A DNA stretch of 64,000 nt from an uncultured Myxococcales bacterium (lineage in GTDB: Bacteria > Myxococcota_A > Polyangia > Polyangiales > Polyangiaceae): assembly GCA_937872925.1 (NCBI GenBank), contig CALMUT010000149.1:1-64000 (forward strand), read 5' to 3'. The notes under the pieces were generated by a model that searched no databases, was not told where the DNA came from, and saw nothing but the letters and a program-made list of their open reading frames with translations. The first letter of the stretch is position 1, and each line of letters starts with the position of its first letter. Shown here in pieces: positions 26,344 to 34,756 of the stretch. Made by a program: the position numbers and the translations under genes.

Positions 26344-27954
26344 ATGAAGAACAGCGCAATCTTTGCTAGTGCCATCGCCATCGCCGTCGCATTGAGCGGC
26401 ATCGCCGCCTGTGGGAGTTCAAACGACGCGGGCTCTGCCGCCCTCGAAGGCAGCGGCGGCAACCAAAGTGGCGGCAGCGGAGGGAGCCTGGGCATGGACA
26501 GCGGTGTCGCCGGGTACTGGGGCGGAGCGGGCACTGGCTACGGTGGCTCCGGCGCGGGCAACTACGGCGGCGAGGGCAATCGCCCCGGCGAGGGCGCGCC
26601 AGATGCCGGCCCGGACGCGCAAGCCGACGCCGGAGACGCCGGCGACGCGCCCGACGCTTGTGCTGCACTAGACGACAGCAAAGACGCCGTCTTCTTCGTG
26701 TCCGCGGACGACTCGAACTCCATGGCGTCCCCCGCCATCGCCCGGGACCTGATCCAGCGTGGGCAACAAGTTCCGGGTGGCCTGATCCGTACCTACGAGT
26801 TCTTGAACTACTACAACGTTGGCTACGCCCCAGCTGAGGCAGGCAGCCTAGGGATCGTCCCGGAGATGAAAAAGAGCGACAGCGATGGTAGCTTCGAGCT
26901 GACCATCGGTGTCGCCTCGCAGGCAGCGCCCGCTTCGCGGCGTCCCATGGTGCTCACCTTCGTGCTGGACACATCGGGGTCCATGGGCGGCAGCCCGATC
27001 CAGCTCGAACGCGAGGTCGTGCAGGTGCTCGCAGGCGAACTGCAGCAAGGCGACAACGTCAGCATGGTCACCTGGAGCACCTCACAAACCGTACTGCTCG
27101 ACTCCTACGTGGTCACCGGTCCTAACGACGCGAAGCTGCTGGGGATCGCCAACAGCCTATCCGCGAACGGCGGCACGGACCTGTCCGCCGGTCTGAACAA
27201 GGGCTACGCCTTGGCCCAGAAAAACTTCGAATCCACCAAGCTCAATCGGGTCATCGTGATCAGTGACGGCGTGGCCAACGTCGGGCAGACCGACGAAAAA
27301 ATCATCGGTCAAGGCGCGCTGCTCAACGACGGCGACGGGATCTACCTGGTCGGCGTCGGCGTCGGCGAGGGCGTGAACGATATGATGATGGACACAGTGA
27401 CCGATGCTGGACGGGGCGCCTATGTATTCGTGGACAGCAGCGCTGAGGCCAAGCGCATGTTCGACACACGCTTCGACGAGGTGATGGACGTTGCCGCCCG
27501 CGGCGTACAAGTCGAGCTACGCCTGCCCTGGTACATGGGCATCGAGAAATTCTACGGCGAGGAGTACTCGACGAACCCCAAGGAAATCGAGCCGCAACAC
27601 CTGGCGCCTGGTGACGCCATGGTCTTCAGTCAAGTCGTCCGCGCTTGCAGCAGCACCGAGTACTCGTCCGCCGATCCCATCGAAGTCATCGCCCGCTGGC
27701 AAACGCCCGTGTCGCACCTCGAAAAAGAAGTCTCCGTGCAGTCCACCTTCGGCGCACTGCTCGCCACGCAAACCAAGTACCAGGACAAGGCCGCGGCCAT
27801 CATCGCCTACGCGGAGGCCTTGAAAGACCCGCTCACGGCGAAGGACCAGCTGACCGCCACGCTCGCCAAGATCGCCGCGGTTGACCCGGCGGGCACCGAT
27901 CCGGAGTTGTCCGAGATCAAAGGCCTGATCCAGAAGGCGCTCACGCTCTACTAA
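26344..27954 (+). CDS. von Willebrand factor A lipoprotein
   Basis: A 536-residue protein; the ATG lies nine bases after GGAGG (26330-26334). The lipobox is IAAC. A Gly-rich, then Asp/Ala-rich linker runs to about residue 105. A segment typical of secreted vWA proteins of this group follows, with MASPAIARDLIQ and YEFLNYYN. The vWA domain (about 205-400) has an intact metal site: DTSGSMGGSP, a conserved Thr in NGGTDLSAGL and Asp in VISDGVANVG. The C-terminus is a beta-rich plus helical tail. It probably binds a protein partner on the cell surface in a metal-dependent way. Confidence 0.85.
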   Translation: MKNSAIFASAIAIAVALSGIAACGSSNDAGSAALEGSGGNQSGGSGGSLGMDSGVAGYWGGAGTGYGGSGAGNYGGEGNRPGEGAPDAGPDAQADAGDAGDAPDACAALDDSKDAVFFVSADDSNSMASPAIARDLIQRGQQVPGGLIRTYEFLNYYNVGYAPAEAGSLGIVPEMKKSDSDGSFELTIGVASQAAPASRRPMVLTFVLDTSGSMGGSPIQLEREVVQVLAGELQQGDNVSMVTWSTSQTVLLDSYVVTGPNDAKLLGIANSLSANGGTDLSAGLNKGYALAQKNFESTKLNRVIVISDGVANVGQTDEKIIGQGALLNDGDGIYLVGVGVGEGVNDMMMDTVTDAGRGAYVFVDSSAEAKRMFDTRFDEVMDVAARGVQVELRLPWYMGIEKFYGEEYSTNPKEIEPQHLAPGDAMVFSQVVRACSSTEYSSADPIEVIARWQTPVSHLEKEVSVQSTFGALLATQTKYQDKAAAIIAYAEALKDPLTAKDQLTATLAKIAAVDPAGTDPELSEIKGLIQKALTLY

Positions 27955-28033
27955 CGGCTGACCCAGCTGCGTCGTCCGCAGCCGCGCGCGCGCCGGCTTC
28001 CGCTCGGCTCGGCGTGGTGATAGGGCTCTGGCC

Positions 28034-29092
28034 GTGGAACTGAGCAAAGCGGAGCGCCTTCGGGTTTCGGTGATGAAACGCGCGCTGCGCGTGCTGTTGC
28101 GCAGCCCAACGACCCGCGATGCCCTGGCCAAGAACCGCGGAGCCCGTGCGGCGCAGGTAGAACCCGAGACCGCAGCGATGCTGCGCTTGGACGACTTGAG
28201 CGGCGACTCAGTGCTCAACGGTCGCACTGCGGATCAAGCGCGGCGAGCGATGTGCATCAACATCGCCGTGACCGATTTGCCCGCGCCTGACGACGTGTCG
28301 ATCACTCCGCTGACCCTAGAGACGGATTCGGGCCCTTTGCCAGCGCGCCTGTACCACGCCCGGGGAGTGCCCCAGGGCGCTCCGGGCATCGTCTTCTACC
28401 ATGGCGGCGGTTTCGTGACGGGCGATCTGGATACCCACGAGGGTTTGTGCGCGCGCATGTCGCAGCTGGCGCGAGTCCGCGTGATCTCCGTCGAGTATCG
28501 TTTGGCGCCCGAGCACCCCTTCCCTGCCGCGCCCGAAGACTGCGTCGCCGCATTCCGCGCGATCACGAAGATCGCTGAAGCGCACGGCGTCGATTCCAAA
28601 CGACTCGCGGTCATGGGCGACAGTGCCGGCGGCAACCTCTCCGCTGTCGTCGCCCTCAAGACCCGTGGCGACGCCATCCAGCCAGCGCTGCAAGTGCTCG
28701 TGTACCCGGGCCTAGACATGCGACGTTCGCTGCCCTCTCACGCGCAGCTCGGCGTGGGCTGGTTCTTGACCACTGACATGATCAATTGGTTCTACGACCA
28801 CTACTCGGGCAAGGACGAAGCGGTAGCCCTGAATCCCGACGCTTCCCCGCTGCTGGCGCCGGATGTCAGCGGCGTGTGCCCGGCGTTGGTGTACGTGGCC
28901 GGCCTTGACCCCCTGCGCGACGAAGGGCTGGCCTATGCCGCGCGCCTTTCCGAGGCCGGCGTCGACGTACAGACCAAGGATTTCACGCACTTAATCCACG
29001 GTTTTTTGCTGATGACCGCCGCCAGTCCGGGCTCCGCGGAGGCCGTGGTGCACATCGCGAAAGACGTCGCGCAAGCCCTCAAAGCGCGCTGA
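28034..29092 (+). CDS. Alpha/beta hydrolase, hormone-sensitive-lipase type esterase
   Basis: A 352-residue enzyme starting with GTG. It has the oxyanion motif HGGGF, the nucleophile elbow GDSAGG and, near the C-terminus, the acid and base in GLDPLRDEG and HLIHGF, the full HSL-family triad. YRLAPEHPFPAAPED is also typical of this group. The first 70 residues are an extra helical cap. It likely hydrolyses short acyl esters in the cytoplasm; there is no signal peptide. The true substrate is unknown. A small membrane-protein gene follows. Confidence 0.88.
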   Translation: MELSKAERLRVSVMKRALRVLLRSPTTRDALAKNRGARAAQVEPETAAMLRLDDLSGDSVLNGRTADQARRAMCINIAVTDLPAPDDVSITPLTLETDSGPLPARLYHARGVPQGAPGIVFYHGGGFVTGDLDTHEGLCARMSQLARVRVISVEYRLAPEHPFPAAPEDCVAAFRAITKIAEAHGVDSKRLAVMGDSAGGNLSAVVALKTRGDAIQPALQVLVYPGLDMRRSLPSHAQLGVGWFLTTDMINWFYDHYSGKDEAVALNPDASPLLAPDVSGVCPALVYVAGLDPLRDEGLAYAARLSEAGVDVQTKDFTHLIHGFLLMTAASPGSAEAVVHIAKDVAQALKAR

Positions 29093-29153
29093 GTGGCGCT
29101 GAAACGTCGCTGAAACGAGGGTGGGGTTGCCAGGCAGGCCGCGGCGAGTCAGG

Positions 29154-29429
29154 ATGCGCGCCGCCATGGGTCTGCTCCCCCTCGTCATCGCCTTTGCCGT
29201 CGCTAGCGCTGTGTGTTTGCTGGTTGTGGTGTGGCAGATGGCGCGTCACGAAGACGTCGGCAAAGCGTTCCTCGGTCTAGTGACTGTTGCGTACGCTTTT
29301 CTGTGGGGTTGGCAGAACTCCGATCGTGTCCGCTTCAAGACCTATAGCTTGGGCGCGGTCATGACCCTGTGGAGCTGGTGTATGGGCACGGCGTTCGCGC
29401 TCTACGCCATCATGGGGGACAAGCTTTAA
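29154..29429 (+). CDS. Small three-span membrane protein
   Basis: A 91-residue protein with three hydrophobic helices (LLPLVIAFAVASAVCLLVVV, a middle one ending in WGWQN, and a last one near MTLWSWCMGTAFALYAIM). ATG 29154 or 29166 are both possible starts. It is 61 bases after the esterase gene. No family recognised. Confidence 0.55.
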   Translation: MRAAMGLLPLVIAFAVASAVCLLVVVWQMARHEDVGKAFLGLVTVAYAFLWGWQNSDRVRFKTYSLGAVMTLWSWCMGTAFALYAIMGDKL

Positions 29430-29430
29430 C

Positions 29431-29485
29431 CGCGTCCTGTCGGGACGCAGGGCCAGCGCAACGCTGGTCCGCCAATTCATTTTTC
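29431..29485 (+). terminator. Double-hairpin terminator-like sequence
   Basis: Just after the stop at 29429 there are two inverted repeats: GCGTCC/GGACGC with a five-base loop (29432-29448) and CCAGCG/CGCTGG with a three-base loop (29453-29467), followed by a T-rich stretch with TTTTT. This fits a rho-independent type terminator for the esterase and membrane-protein genes. Confidence 0.45.
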
Positions 29486-29511
29486 CATTTCACCAAGCTT
29501 AGGTGGTTCCG

Positions 29512-30303
29512 ATGACATTTCGAGGTCTTGCTGCATTGTCCGTTTTCGCCCTGGCCGCGCTGCCCCTGGGCTGCTCCGCGTCATCCGATGACAACGTTGG
29601 CGGCGGTGGCAGTGGGAACTTCGGCGGCGGCAACACCGGCGGCTTCGGCGCGTTCGGCACGGGTGGCAACACCGGCGGCACGGGCACGGGCGGCTTCGGC
29701 GCGATCGGCACGGGCGGTGGCAACACCGGCGGCTTTGGAGCGACCGCAGGCGCGGGCGGATCCGCTGGCGCGGGCGGATCGGCTGGCGCGACAGGCGGCG
29801 CCGCAGGCTCGAGTGGCACCGGCGCCTTCAGCGGAACGGGCGGAACCGGGGGCGCAACGGGCGGAACCGGCGGCGCAACGGGCGGAACCGGCGGCGCAAC
29901 GGGCGGAACCGGCGGCGGCGGCTCACTCGGCTGCACCGGCACGTCCGTAGCGGGCAAAGACATCGGCGGCACTTGCTATTTCATGGCCAACAAGACCGGC
30001 CTGCAGCACGGCGCCGCAAAGAGCGCCTGCACCAGCCTCGGTGCGGGTTGGGATCTGTGCACCTCCGCAAAGCTCTGCAACCCAGCCGTGTACACCTACC
30101 TGGGCACCGCCGGCTGCAACTGCAACGGCGGCAACGCGGCCTGCGCCTGCGGCACCACCAACAATCTGTATATCCACGTCACGGACAATCCCTCCGCGCC
30201 GTACTACATTCGCACCTCCAACGTGCCGAACTGCGACTGGGCCTCAGACGCCTGCACGAATTCCGTTTCGGAAACCTGCGGCGCCGCGCTCTGCTGCCGG
30301 TGA
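29512..30303 (+). CDS. Lipoprotein with Gly/Thr repeat linker and Cys-rich domain
   Basis: A 263-residue protein starting at ATG 29512 (GTG 29503 is in frame). The lipobox is PLGC. Residues 25-140 are a Gly/Thr/Asn/Phe/Ala linker that includes four copies of a seven-residue Gly-Gly-Ala-Thr-Gly-Gly-Thr unit encoded by a 21-base DNA repeat. The C-terminal 120 residues form a Cys-rich domain (GGTCYFM, CTSLGAGWDLCTSAKLC, CGAALCCR) that recalls a small disulfide-rich lectin-like module. It is likely displayed on the cell surface. Confidence 0.7.
   Translation: MTFRGLAALSVFALAALPLGCSASSDDNVGGGGSGNFGGGNTGGFGAFGTGGNTGGTGTGGFGAIGTGGGNTGGFGATAGAGGSAGAGGSAGATGGAAGSSGTGAFSGTGGTGGATGGTGGATGGTGGATGGTGGGGSLGCTGTSVAGKDIGGTCYFMANKTGLQHGAAKSACTSLGAGWDLCTSAKLCNPAVYTYLGTAGCNCNGGNAACACGTTNNLYIHVTDNPSAPYYIRTSNVPNCDWASDACTNSVSETCGAALCCR
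29835..29918. repeat. 21-base tandem repeat, four copies, inside a coding linker
   Basis: Four consecutive units beginning AACGGGCGGAACC, at 29835, 29856, 29877 and 29898. Only the first differs slightly (GGGGGC for GGCGGC) and the last is cut by one base change. The period is a multiple of three, so changes in copy number keep the reading frame and alter only linker length. Confidence 0.85.
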
Positions 30304-30651
30304 TCCGAGCAGCTGGTTCCAGGAACTGAACGTCCACATCGCTGGTATTCGGATTCCATCAGCATCGGTTTTCCGACCATCGCTTGATGCCGGCTGCCAA
30401 TGCGGCGGCGATGGCGCATGAATTTTTCACAGTCAGCCGGAAGGGCCGGAAGATTCGGATTGCTGGAACAGACGGAAATCACGGCTCTACGCCGAATCAC
30501 CCCCAAGCATCCTTCCTGGCCGTCCGCCTTTCTATGAGTGCCTCGGTGACGTCCCCGCCGGTACTCTGAAGTTTGGTTTGAGCGGGTGAGCGCACCGACC
30601 TGAGAGAAAGATTCATAAACTGCCCTCGCTCGGCGCACTCATGGGCAGAAC
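30304..30651. other. Intergenic stretch without a recognised gene
   Basis: This 348-base stretch between two lipoprotein genes holds short open frames on both strands, but none has a good ribosome site or a recognisable protein. Composition is less GC-rich than the neighbours. I see no repeat, hairpin run or RNA motif I can name. Confidence 0.5.
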
Positions 30652-33087
30652 ATGCGAGCTTGGCTGCTTTTTTCGGCGCTTTTGTTGGGTTGTGGGGGCG
30701 GAGGTTCGGGCGCAGGGGCGCCCGACGGCGGCACCACCGACGCCGCCACAGGTGGTTTCGGAGGCTTTGGCGCCTTCGGCGGAAGCTCCGGGGCGGGCGC
30801 GGGGGGCACCGGCGCCCTGGGCGGCAGTGATGCCGGAACGGGCGGTTCCGCTGGGCCAACGCGTTACTGGCATCGCAGCACGCCACCCGACGGCCAGTCC
30901 TTCACGCGCCTGCACGGCCTGAGTGCCACCGACGTCTGGGCCGTCGGAACCCACGGTCTAGCCGCCCATTTCGACGGCACCAGCTGGCAAGACGTGAGTC
31001 TCGGCCAGGACCTGCCCATCAAAGCTGTCGTCTCGACCTCCGCGGCAGATACCTGGATCGCCACGGATTACCCGGGCACGATCTATCGCCGCACCGGCGC
31101 TAGCTGGCAGAAAGATCCGCACTTCTTTTCGGTCACATCGGTGTACGAGCTTTGGGCAACCAGCGCTTCGGATCTTTGGTTCGGCACCCAGTCAAACTTC
31201 ACCGCCGGACCGGCCTACCACTTCAACGGCAGCGCTTGGACGCAGAAGCCGACCGGGGGCAGCAGCGGCATCCATTCGATCTGGGGCACTGGTCCGAGCA
31301 ACGTGTGGGCGATCAGCTCCGGGGCGCTGCTGTATCACGACGGCACTGCCTGGAGTACAGTTCTCAACACCAGCGGGCTGGTCGACCTGTGGGGCGCGGG
31401 CCCCGCAGACGTGTGGGCGGTCGGCTCTGAGCTGCGGCACTACGACGGCAGCGTTTGGTCGTCGCAACCGATGCCGGCCGGGCAGCCCTTTAGCTCCGTG
31501 TGGGGAAGCGCCAGCAACGACGTGTGGGCGGTCGGATCGGGCGCGGGGATTTGGAACTACAACGGCGTGAGCTGGGCTCAGCCAAGCGATTCGGGAATGC
31601 CCGCAAACGCCTCCCAGGTGTGGGTGGCGTCGCCCGCGGACGTCTTCGTGATCCAAAACGGAGCGCTGTACTACTCGACAGCGACGGATTGCGCGGCCAA
31701 GAGCAAATGCGATTCCGTGTGCGTCGACACTTTGAGCGACGACGAGCATTGCGGCAGCTGCAACAACGACTGCGGCGCCGCAGACTGCAAAGCCGGCACT
31801 TGCGTCTGCGACAGCGGCGCCACGTTCTGCAGCGGGTCGTGTGTGGATACGCAGACCGACGCCGCACACTGCGGAGCCTGTGGGAACGCCTGTCCCAGCG
31901 GGGCGACGTGCACGGCCGGCGCTTGCGCGTGCCCTGCGTCCGCAACCCAGTGCGGCAACGCTTGCGTCAATACGAGCAGCTCGAGTCAACATTGCGGCGG
32001 CTGCAACCTTGCTTGCTCCAGCGACCGGACCTGCGTGTCGAGCTCCTGCGCGTGCCTCTCGTCCCTGACAGAATGTGCCGGCGCATGTGTCGATCCGAAG
32101 AGCGACCCGAACCACTGTGGAAGCTGTGGCAAAGTCTGCGCGGTCGCGTGCGACGCTTCGACTTGCATCACCGCCGTTGAGGTCAGCGCGGGCACCCTGC
32201 ACACCTGCGCGCGCATGTCCGACGCTAGCGTGCGCTGCTGGGGTCGTAAGTCGAACGGCACGGCGATCACCGAGCCCTCGAAGCTGTCGGGTGTGAGCGG
32301 AGCCTTTTCCATCGATGCCGGCGGCTCGGAGTACTACCCGCACCTGCAGGGCATGTGTGCGGGCGTCGACACGGGCAGCGTGCGCTGCACGAACTATCTG
32401 CTCAGCACAACCAGCGTGGTGCCGAACCTTTCAGATGCGGTCCAGGTCTCCGTTGGGTTCGACGGTCATTGGGACTTTCGCTGTGCGCTGCGGGCCAATA
32501 AGAGTGTCGCCTGCTGGGGTGACAACAACCAGTCCCTGGGCGACGGCGCCACGATGTCGAGCAGCACGCCCATCACGCCAACGGGCCTACCCAGCGTCGA
32601 ACAAATCAGCGTCGGCGACTACGGCGCCTGCGCGCGCACAACCGCCGGCGGCGTATGGTGTTGGGGCTACTCTTCCGGGAGCTTTTCCAAGACAACGCCC
32701 AAAGACTTCGGAGTGACGGGCGCTGTGGACATCAGCGTCGGAGGCGCTTACGTCGCGGTCGTGCTAGCCGACGGCACGGTGCGCATTGTGAATAAATACA
32801 CGAACGACGCGCTGGCCGGCGCTGCCAACGTTACCCAGGTCGACTACGGCGACAACTACCGAGGCTGTGTGATCCACAGCGACAAATCCGTTTCCTGTTG
32901 GACGCTCGGCACGCCGCTCACCAAAGTCGCGGGACTATCGAACGTCGTACAAGTCAGCAGCGGCAGTCAGCACAACTGCGCCCTGACTCAAGCCGGCCAA
33001 GTCTACTGCTGGGGCAAGAACAACGTAGGCCAGCTCGGAACCGGCGACACTCTGGACAAGACCGCGCCCACATTGGTGAAGTGGTAG
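30652..33087 (+). CDS. Lipoprotein with DVWAVG, Cys-rich and RCC1-like repeats
   Basis: An 811-residue protein in four parts. The signal ends in a lipobox (LLGC) and Gly-rich linker to about residue 68. Then come about nine short repeats around the phrase S-x-x-D-V-W-A-V-G (ATDVWAVG, SNVWAIS, NDVWAVG), a propeller-like repeat. Next are four Cys-rich units with the core HCGxCxxxC (DEHCGSCNNDC, AAHCGACGNAC, SQHCGGCNLAC, NHCGSCGKVC). The last 300 residues are RCC1-type repeats (SVACWGDN, GVWCWGYS, QVYCWGKNNVGQLG). It is a large multi-module surface protein, probably for binding. Confidence 0.8.
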   Translation: MRAWLLFSALLLGCGGGGSGAGAPDGGTTDAATGGFGGFGAFGGSSGAGAGGTGALGGSDAGTGGSAGPTRYWHRSTPPDGQSFTRLHGLSATDVWAVGTHGLAAHFDGTSWQDVSLGQDLPIKAVVSTSAADTWIATDYPGTIYRRTGASWQKDPHFFSVTSVYELWATSASDLWFGTQSNFTAGPAYHFNGSAWTQKPTGGSSGIHSIWGTGPSNVWAISSGALLYHDGTAWSTVLNTSGLVDLWGAGPADVWAVGSELRHYDGSVWSSQPMPAGQPFSSVWGSASNDVWAVGSGAGIWNYNGVSWAQPSDSGMPANASQVWVASPADVFVIQNGALYYSTATDCAAKSKCDSVCVDTLSDDEHCGSCNNDCGAADCKAGTCVCDSGATFCSGSCVDTQTDAAHCGACGNACPSGATCTAGACACPASATQCGNACVNTSSSSQHCGGCNLACSSDRTCVSSSCACLSSLTECAGACVDPKSDPNHCGSCGKVCAVACDASTCITAVEVSAGTLHTCARMSDASVRCWGRKSNGTAITEPSKLSGVSGAFSIDAGGSEYYPHLQGMCAGVDTGSVRCTNYLLSTTSVVPNLSDAVQVSVGFDGHWDFRCALRANKSVACWGDNNQSLGDGATMSSSTPITPTGLPSVEQISVGDYGACARTTAGGVWCWGYSSGSFSKTTPKDFGVTGAVDISVGGAYVAVVLADGTVRIVNKYTNDALAGAANVTQVDYGDNYRGCVIHSDKSVSCWTLGTPLTKVAGLSNVVQVSSGSQHNCALTQAGQVYCWGKNNVGQLGTGDTLDKTAPTLVKW

Positions 33088-33185
33088 CCGGCGACGACAA
33101 GACGAAGAGCGCTTTTTGGCGCAAGCACTTCGGCTCGCACGAGTAGCGGCGTCGCGCGCAGCGGCAGTGGCGCGGGGCTCGGCCG

Positions 33186-34223
33186 CTACGGCACCCAGAC
33201 CGTTGGGTCGCCGTGGAGTTCGGCGGGCACGCGCCCGTGCTCGGTGCCGGTGAGGCCATCGACAGCCAGAGTGCCAATGCCATCTGAAACCAACAGAGTA
33301 TCGCCCTTGATGCCGAGTGCCGGGATGATCGAATCCGGCATAGTCCAAACCGAGGACGCCGTGCCGCTGGCCTTGTCGACCGCTAGGATCACGCCAGTGT
33401 CGTCGCCCGGGTCCCGGTTAGCGATGTAGACGCGCGTGTCACCGACGACCATGTTCATGTTCTTTGAATCCGCTGCCGGCAGGATCAACGCGTTGAGGTC
33501 CACGGTCTGTGTGATCGATAGGTCGGCCTTGGCGATCTTGTGCAGCTTGTAGACGCTCGTATCGAAGACCCAAACGAAGCCGCTGCCCACGCCAAGCTCA
33601 CCGTTTCCGGCAAACGCCCCCCGCGGCCCGGTGGGGTCGGCGGGGTTTTCCCCTAGAGCAACGCCGAGCTCGCGTGCGCGCGTCGCGCGTGAATATTTCA
33701 CCAAGCCGAAGGAAATGCCGTGGAGCACATAGACGGAGCTGTCATCGGAATCGATCCCGTCAAAGCTACCGCCAAAGTCCGGATCCGGGGGCAGATCGGC
33801 CGCTGTTTCGGCGACCGTGTCGAATACCACGGGCCCCGAATTGCTTCCGGAGTTGGCAAACCACACTTCGGTTCCCGCGATGGTCGCAAAGTCGAGGCCC
33901 ACGCTGGAAGCCGGTACATCAAAGGGTCCGCGCAGATTGCTGCCGTCGGTGTTCATGCCGTAGATCTTTGGAGTCGACGTCGCCATCCACACTCCGCTCG
34001 CGTCGGCGTCGAAGGCAGCGCTGTCGTCAGCGAAGCTCGCCATGATCGGAGTTGAGCCATCGCCATCGAGGGGCCAACCGACCTTCCCGCCTTCCGTGAA
34101 GACCACTCCGGTGAAACTGGCGCTGCTGCCACCTGTTCCGGAGCCACCGCCGCCACCCCCCGAACACGCCGCGGACGTTGCTGACACCAAGACCGAAAGT
34201 AAAAGTACAACGCTGCGCTTCAT
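33186..34223 (-). CDS. Lipoprotein with beta-propeller-like repeats
   Basis: A 345-residue protein starting at ATG 34223, preceded by AGGAGAG. The lipobox is SAAC with a short Gly/Ser linker. The rest has evenly spaced beta strands with turns such as DSDDSSVYVLHG, GSGFVWVFDTS and VGDTRVYIANRD, which fit a six- or seven-bladed propeller. There is no enzyme motif. It is read alone away from the repeat-rich intergenic region at 34224-34756. Confidence 0.65.
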   Translation of the reverse strand: MKRSVVLLLSVLVSATSAACSGGGGGGSGTGGSSASFTGVVFTEGGKVGWPLDGDGSTPIMASFADDSAAFDADASGVWMATSTPKIYGMNTDGSNLRGPFDVPASSVGLDFATIAGTEVWFANSGSNSGPVVFDTVAETAADLPPDPDFGGSFDGIDSDDSSVYVLHGISFGLVKYSRATRARELGVALGENPADPTGPRGAFAGNGELGVGSGFVWVFDTSVYKLHKIAKADLSITQTVDLNALILPAADSKNMNMVVGDTRVYIANRDPGDDTGVILAVDKASGTASSVWTMPDSIIPALGIKGDTLLVSDGIGTLAVDGLTGTEHGRVPAELHGDPTVWVP

Positions 34224-34392
34224 GCGGCTCTCCTCGCTATTGGGCCCCCACCTCGCGGGCCAGCACTCCCCGAATGGTCCACATGTTGAGATGTCCAATC
34301 GAGACACCAACCGTAGAAGCTCTTGGCGCACGTTGCAAACACGCTCCATTTCATAGCCAACGTCGCTCGGAAGTCGGACCAATGCATCGAAA

Positions 34393-34420
34393 GGCAAGCG
34401 CATGCAGGCAAGCGCATGCT
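34393..34420. repeat. 14-base direct tandem duplication
   Basis: GGCAAGCGCATGC occurs twice in a row with one terminal difference. It is one of three separate tandem duplications in the same intergenic region. Confidence 0.8.
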
Positions 34421-34487
34421 GCCTGATCAGGATGGGCGTCCGATGGCCACCACCGGCACGCCTGCCCTTCGCGCATGAACCTCGGGG

Positions 34488-34511
34488 TCGCGCGCTACGT
34501 CGCGCGCTACG
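34488..34511. repeat. 12-base direct tandem duplication
   Basis: TCGCGCGCTACG occurs twice without a gap. It is second of the three tandem duplications in this intergenic region. Confidence 0.8.
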
Positions 34512-34525
34512 AGGGGCTAGCGGGT

Positions 34526-34560
34526 CGTAAAAATACTTAGCATACATATCGATATTCTTG
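34526..34560. promoter_or_regulatory. AT-rich island, possible promoter
   Basis: A short stretch of strongly lower GC content (AAAAATACTTAGCATACATA and on) in a very GC-rich background, upstream of the minus-strand lipoprotein and just beside the 19-base repeat array. No clear -35/-10 pair can be fixed, so this is only a candidate promoter or binding region. Confidence 0.25.
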
Positions 34561-34580
34561 CGAGCGTGCCCCCTCACGAA

Positions 34581-34712
34581 TCCTAGCGCCGAAACCGATC
34601 CCTAGCGCCGAAACCGATCCCTAGCGTCGACACCGATCCCTAGCGTCGACACCGATCCCTAGCGTCGACACCGATTCCTAGCGTCGAAACCGATTCCTAG
34701 CGCCGAAACCGA
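34581..34712. repeat. 19-base tandem repeat array, seven copies
   Basis: Seven head-to-tail units of the form TYCCTAGCGYCGAMACCGA, the first one base short. Copies fall into two variants (GCCGAAACC and GTCGACACC), the middle three identical. There is no unique spacer between units, so this is not CRISPR. Position just downstream of the TetR gene stop (34757) and upstream of the lipoprotein start leaves a role as binding-site array or neutral satellite open. Confidence 0.9.
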
Positions 34713-34756
34713 TGGCGTTCGGTGGCGACGTTCCGGCACCGGCGCTGTGCGCGCGG

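Noticed and set aside
29499-29972. Proline-rich protein on the minus strand
   Set aside because: It is the antisense reading of a Gly-rich linker; GGC/GCC repeats give Pro/Ala on the opposite strand in many places here.
30204-30638. Possible transposase or integrase relic in the 30.3-30.65 kb gap
   Set aside because: Short frames on both strands show no catalytic motif or terminal inverted repeats.
34581-34712. CRISPR array
   Set aside because: The 19-base units are directly adjacent with no unique spacers and no cas genes are present.
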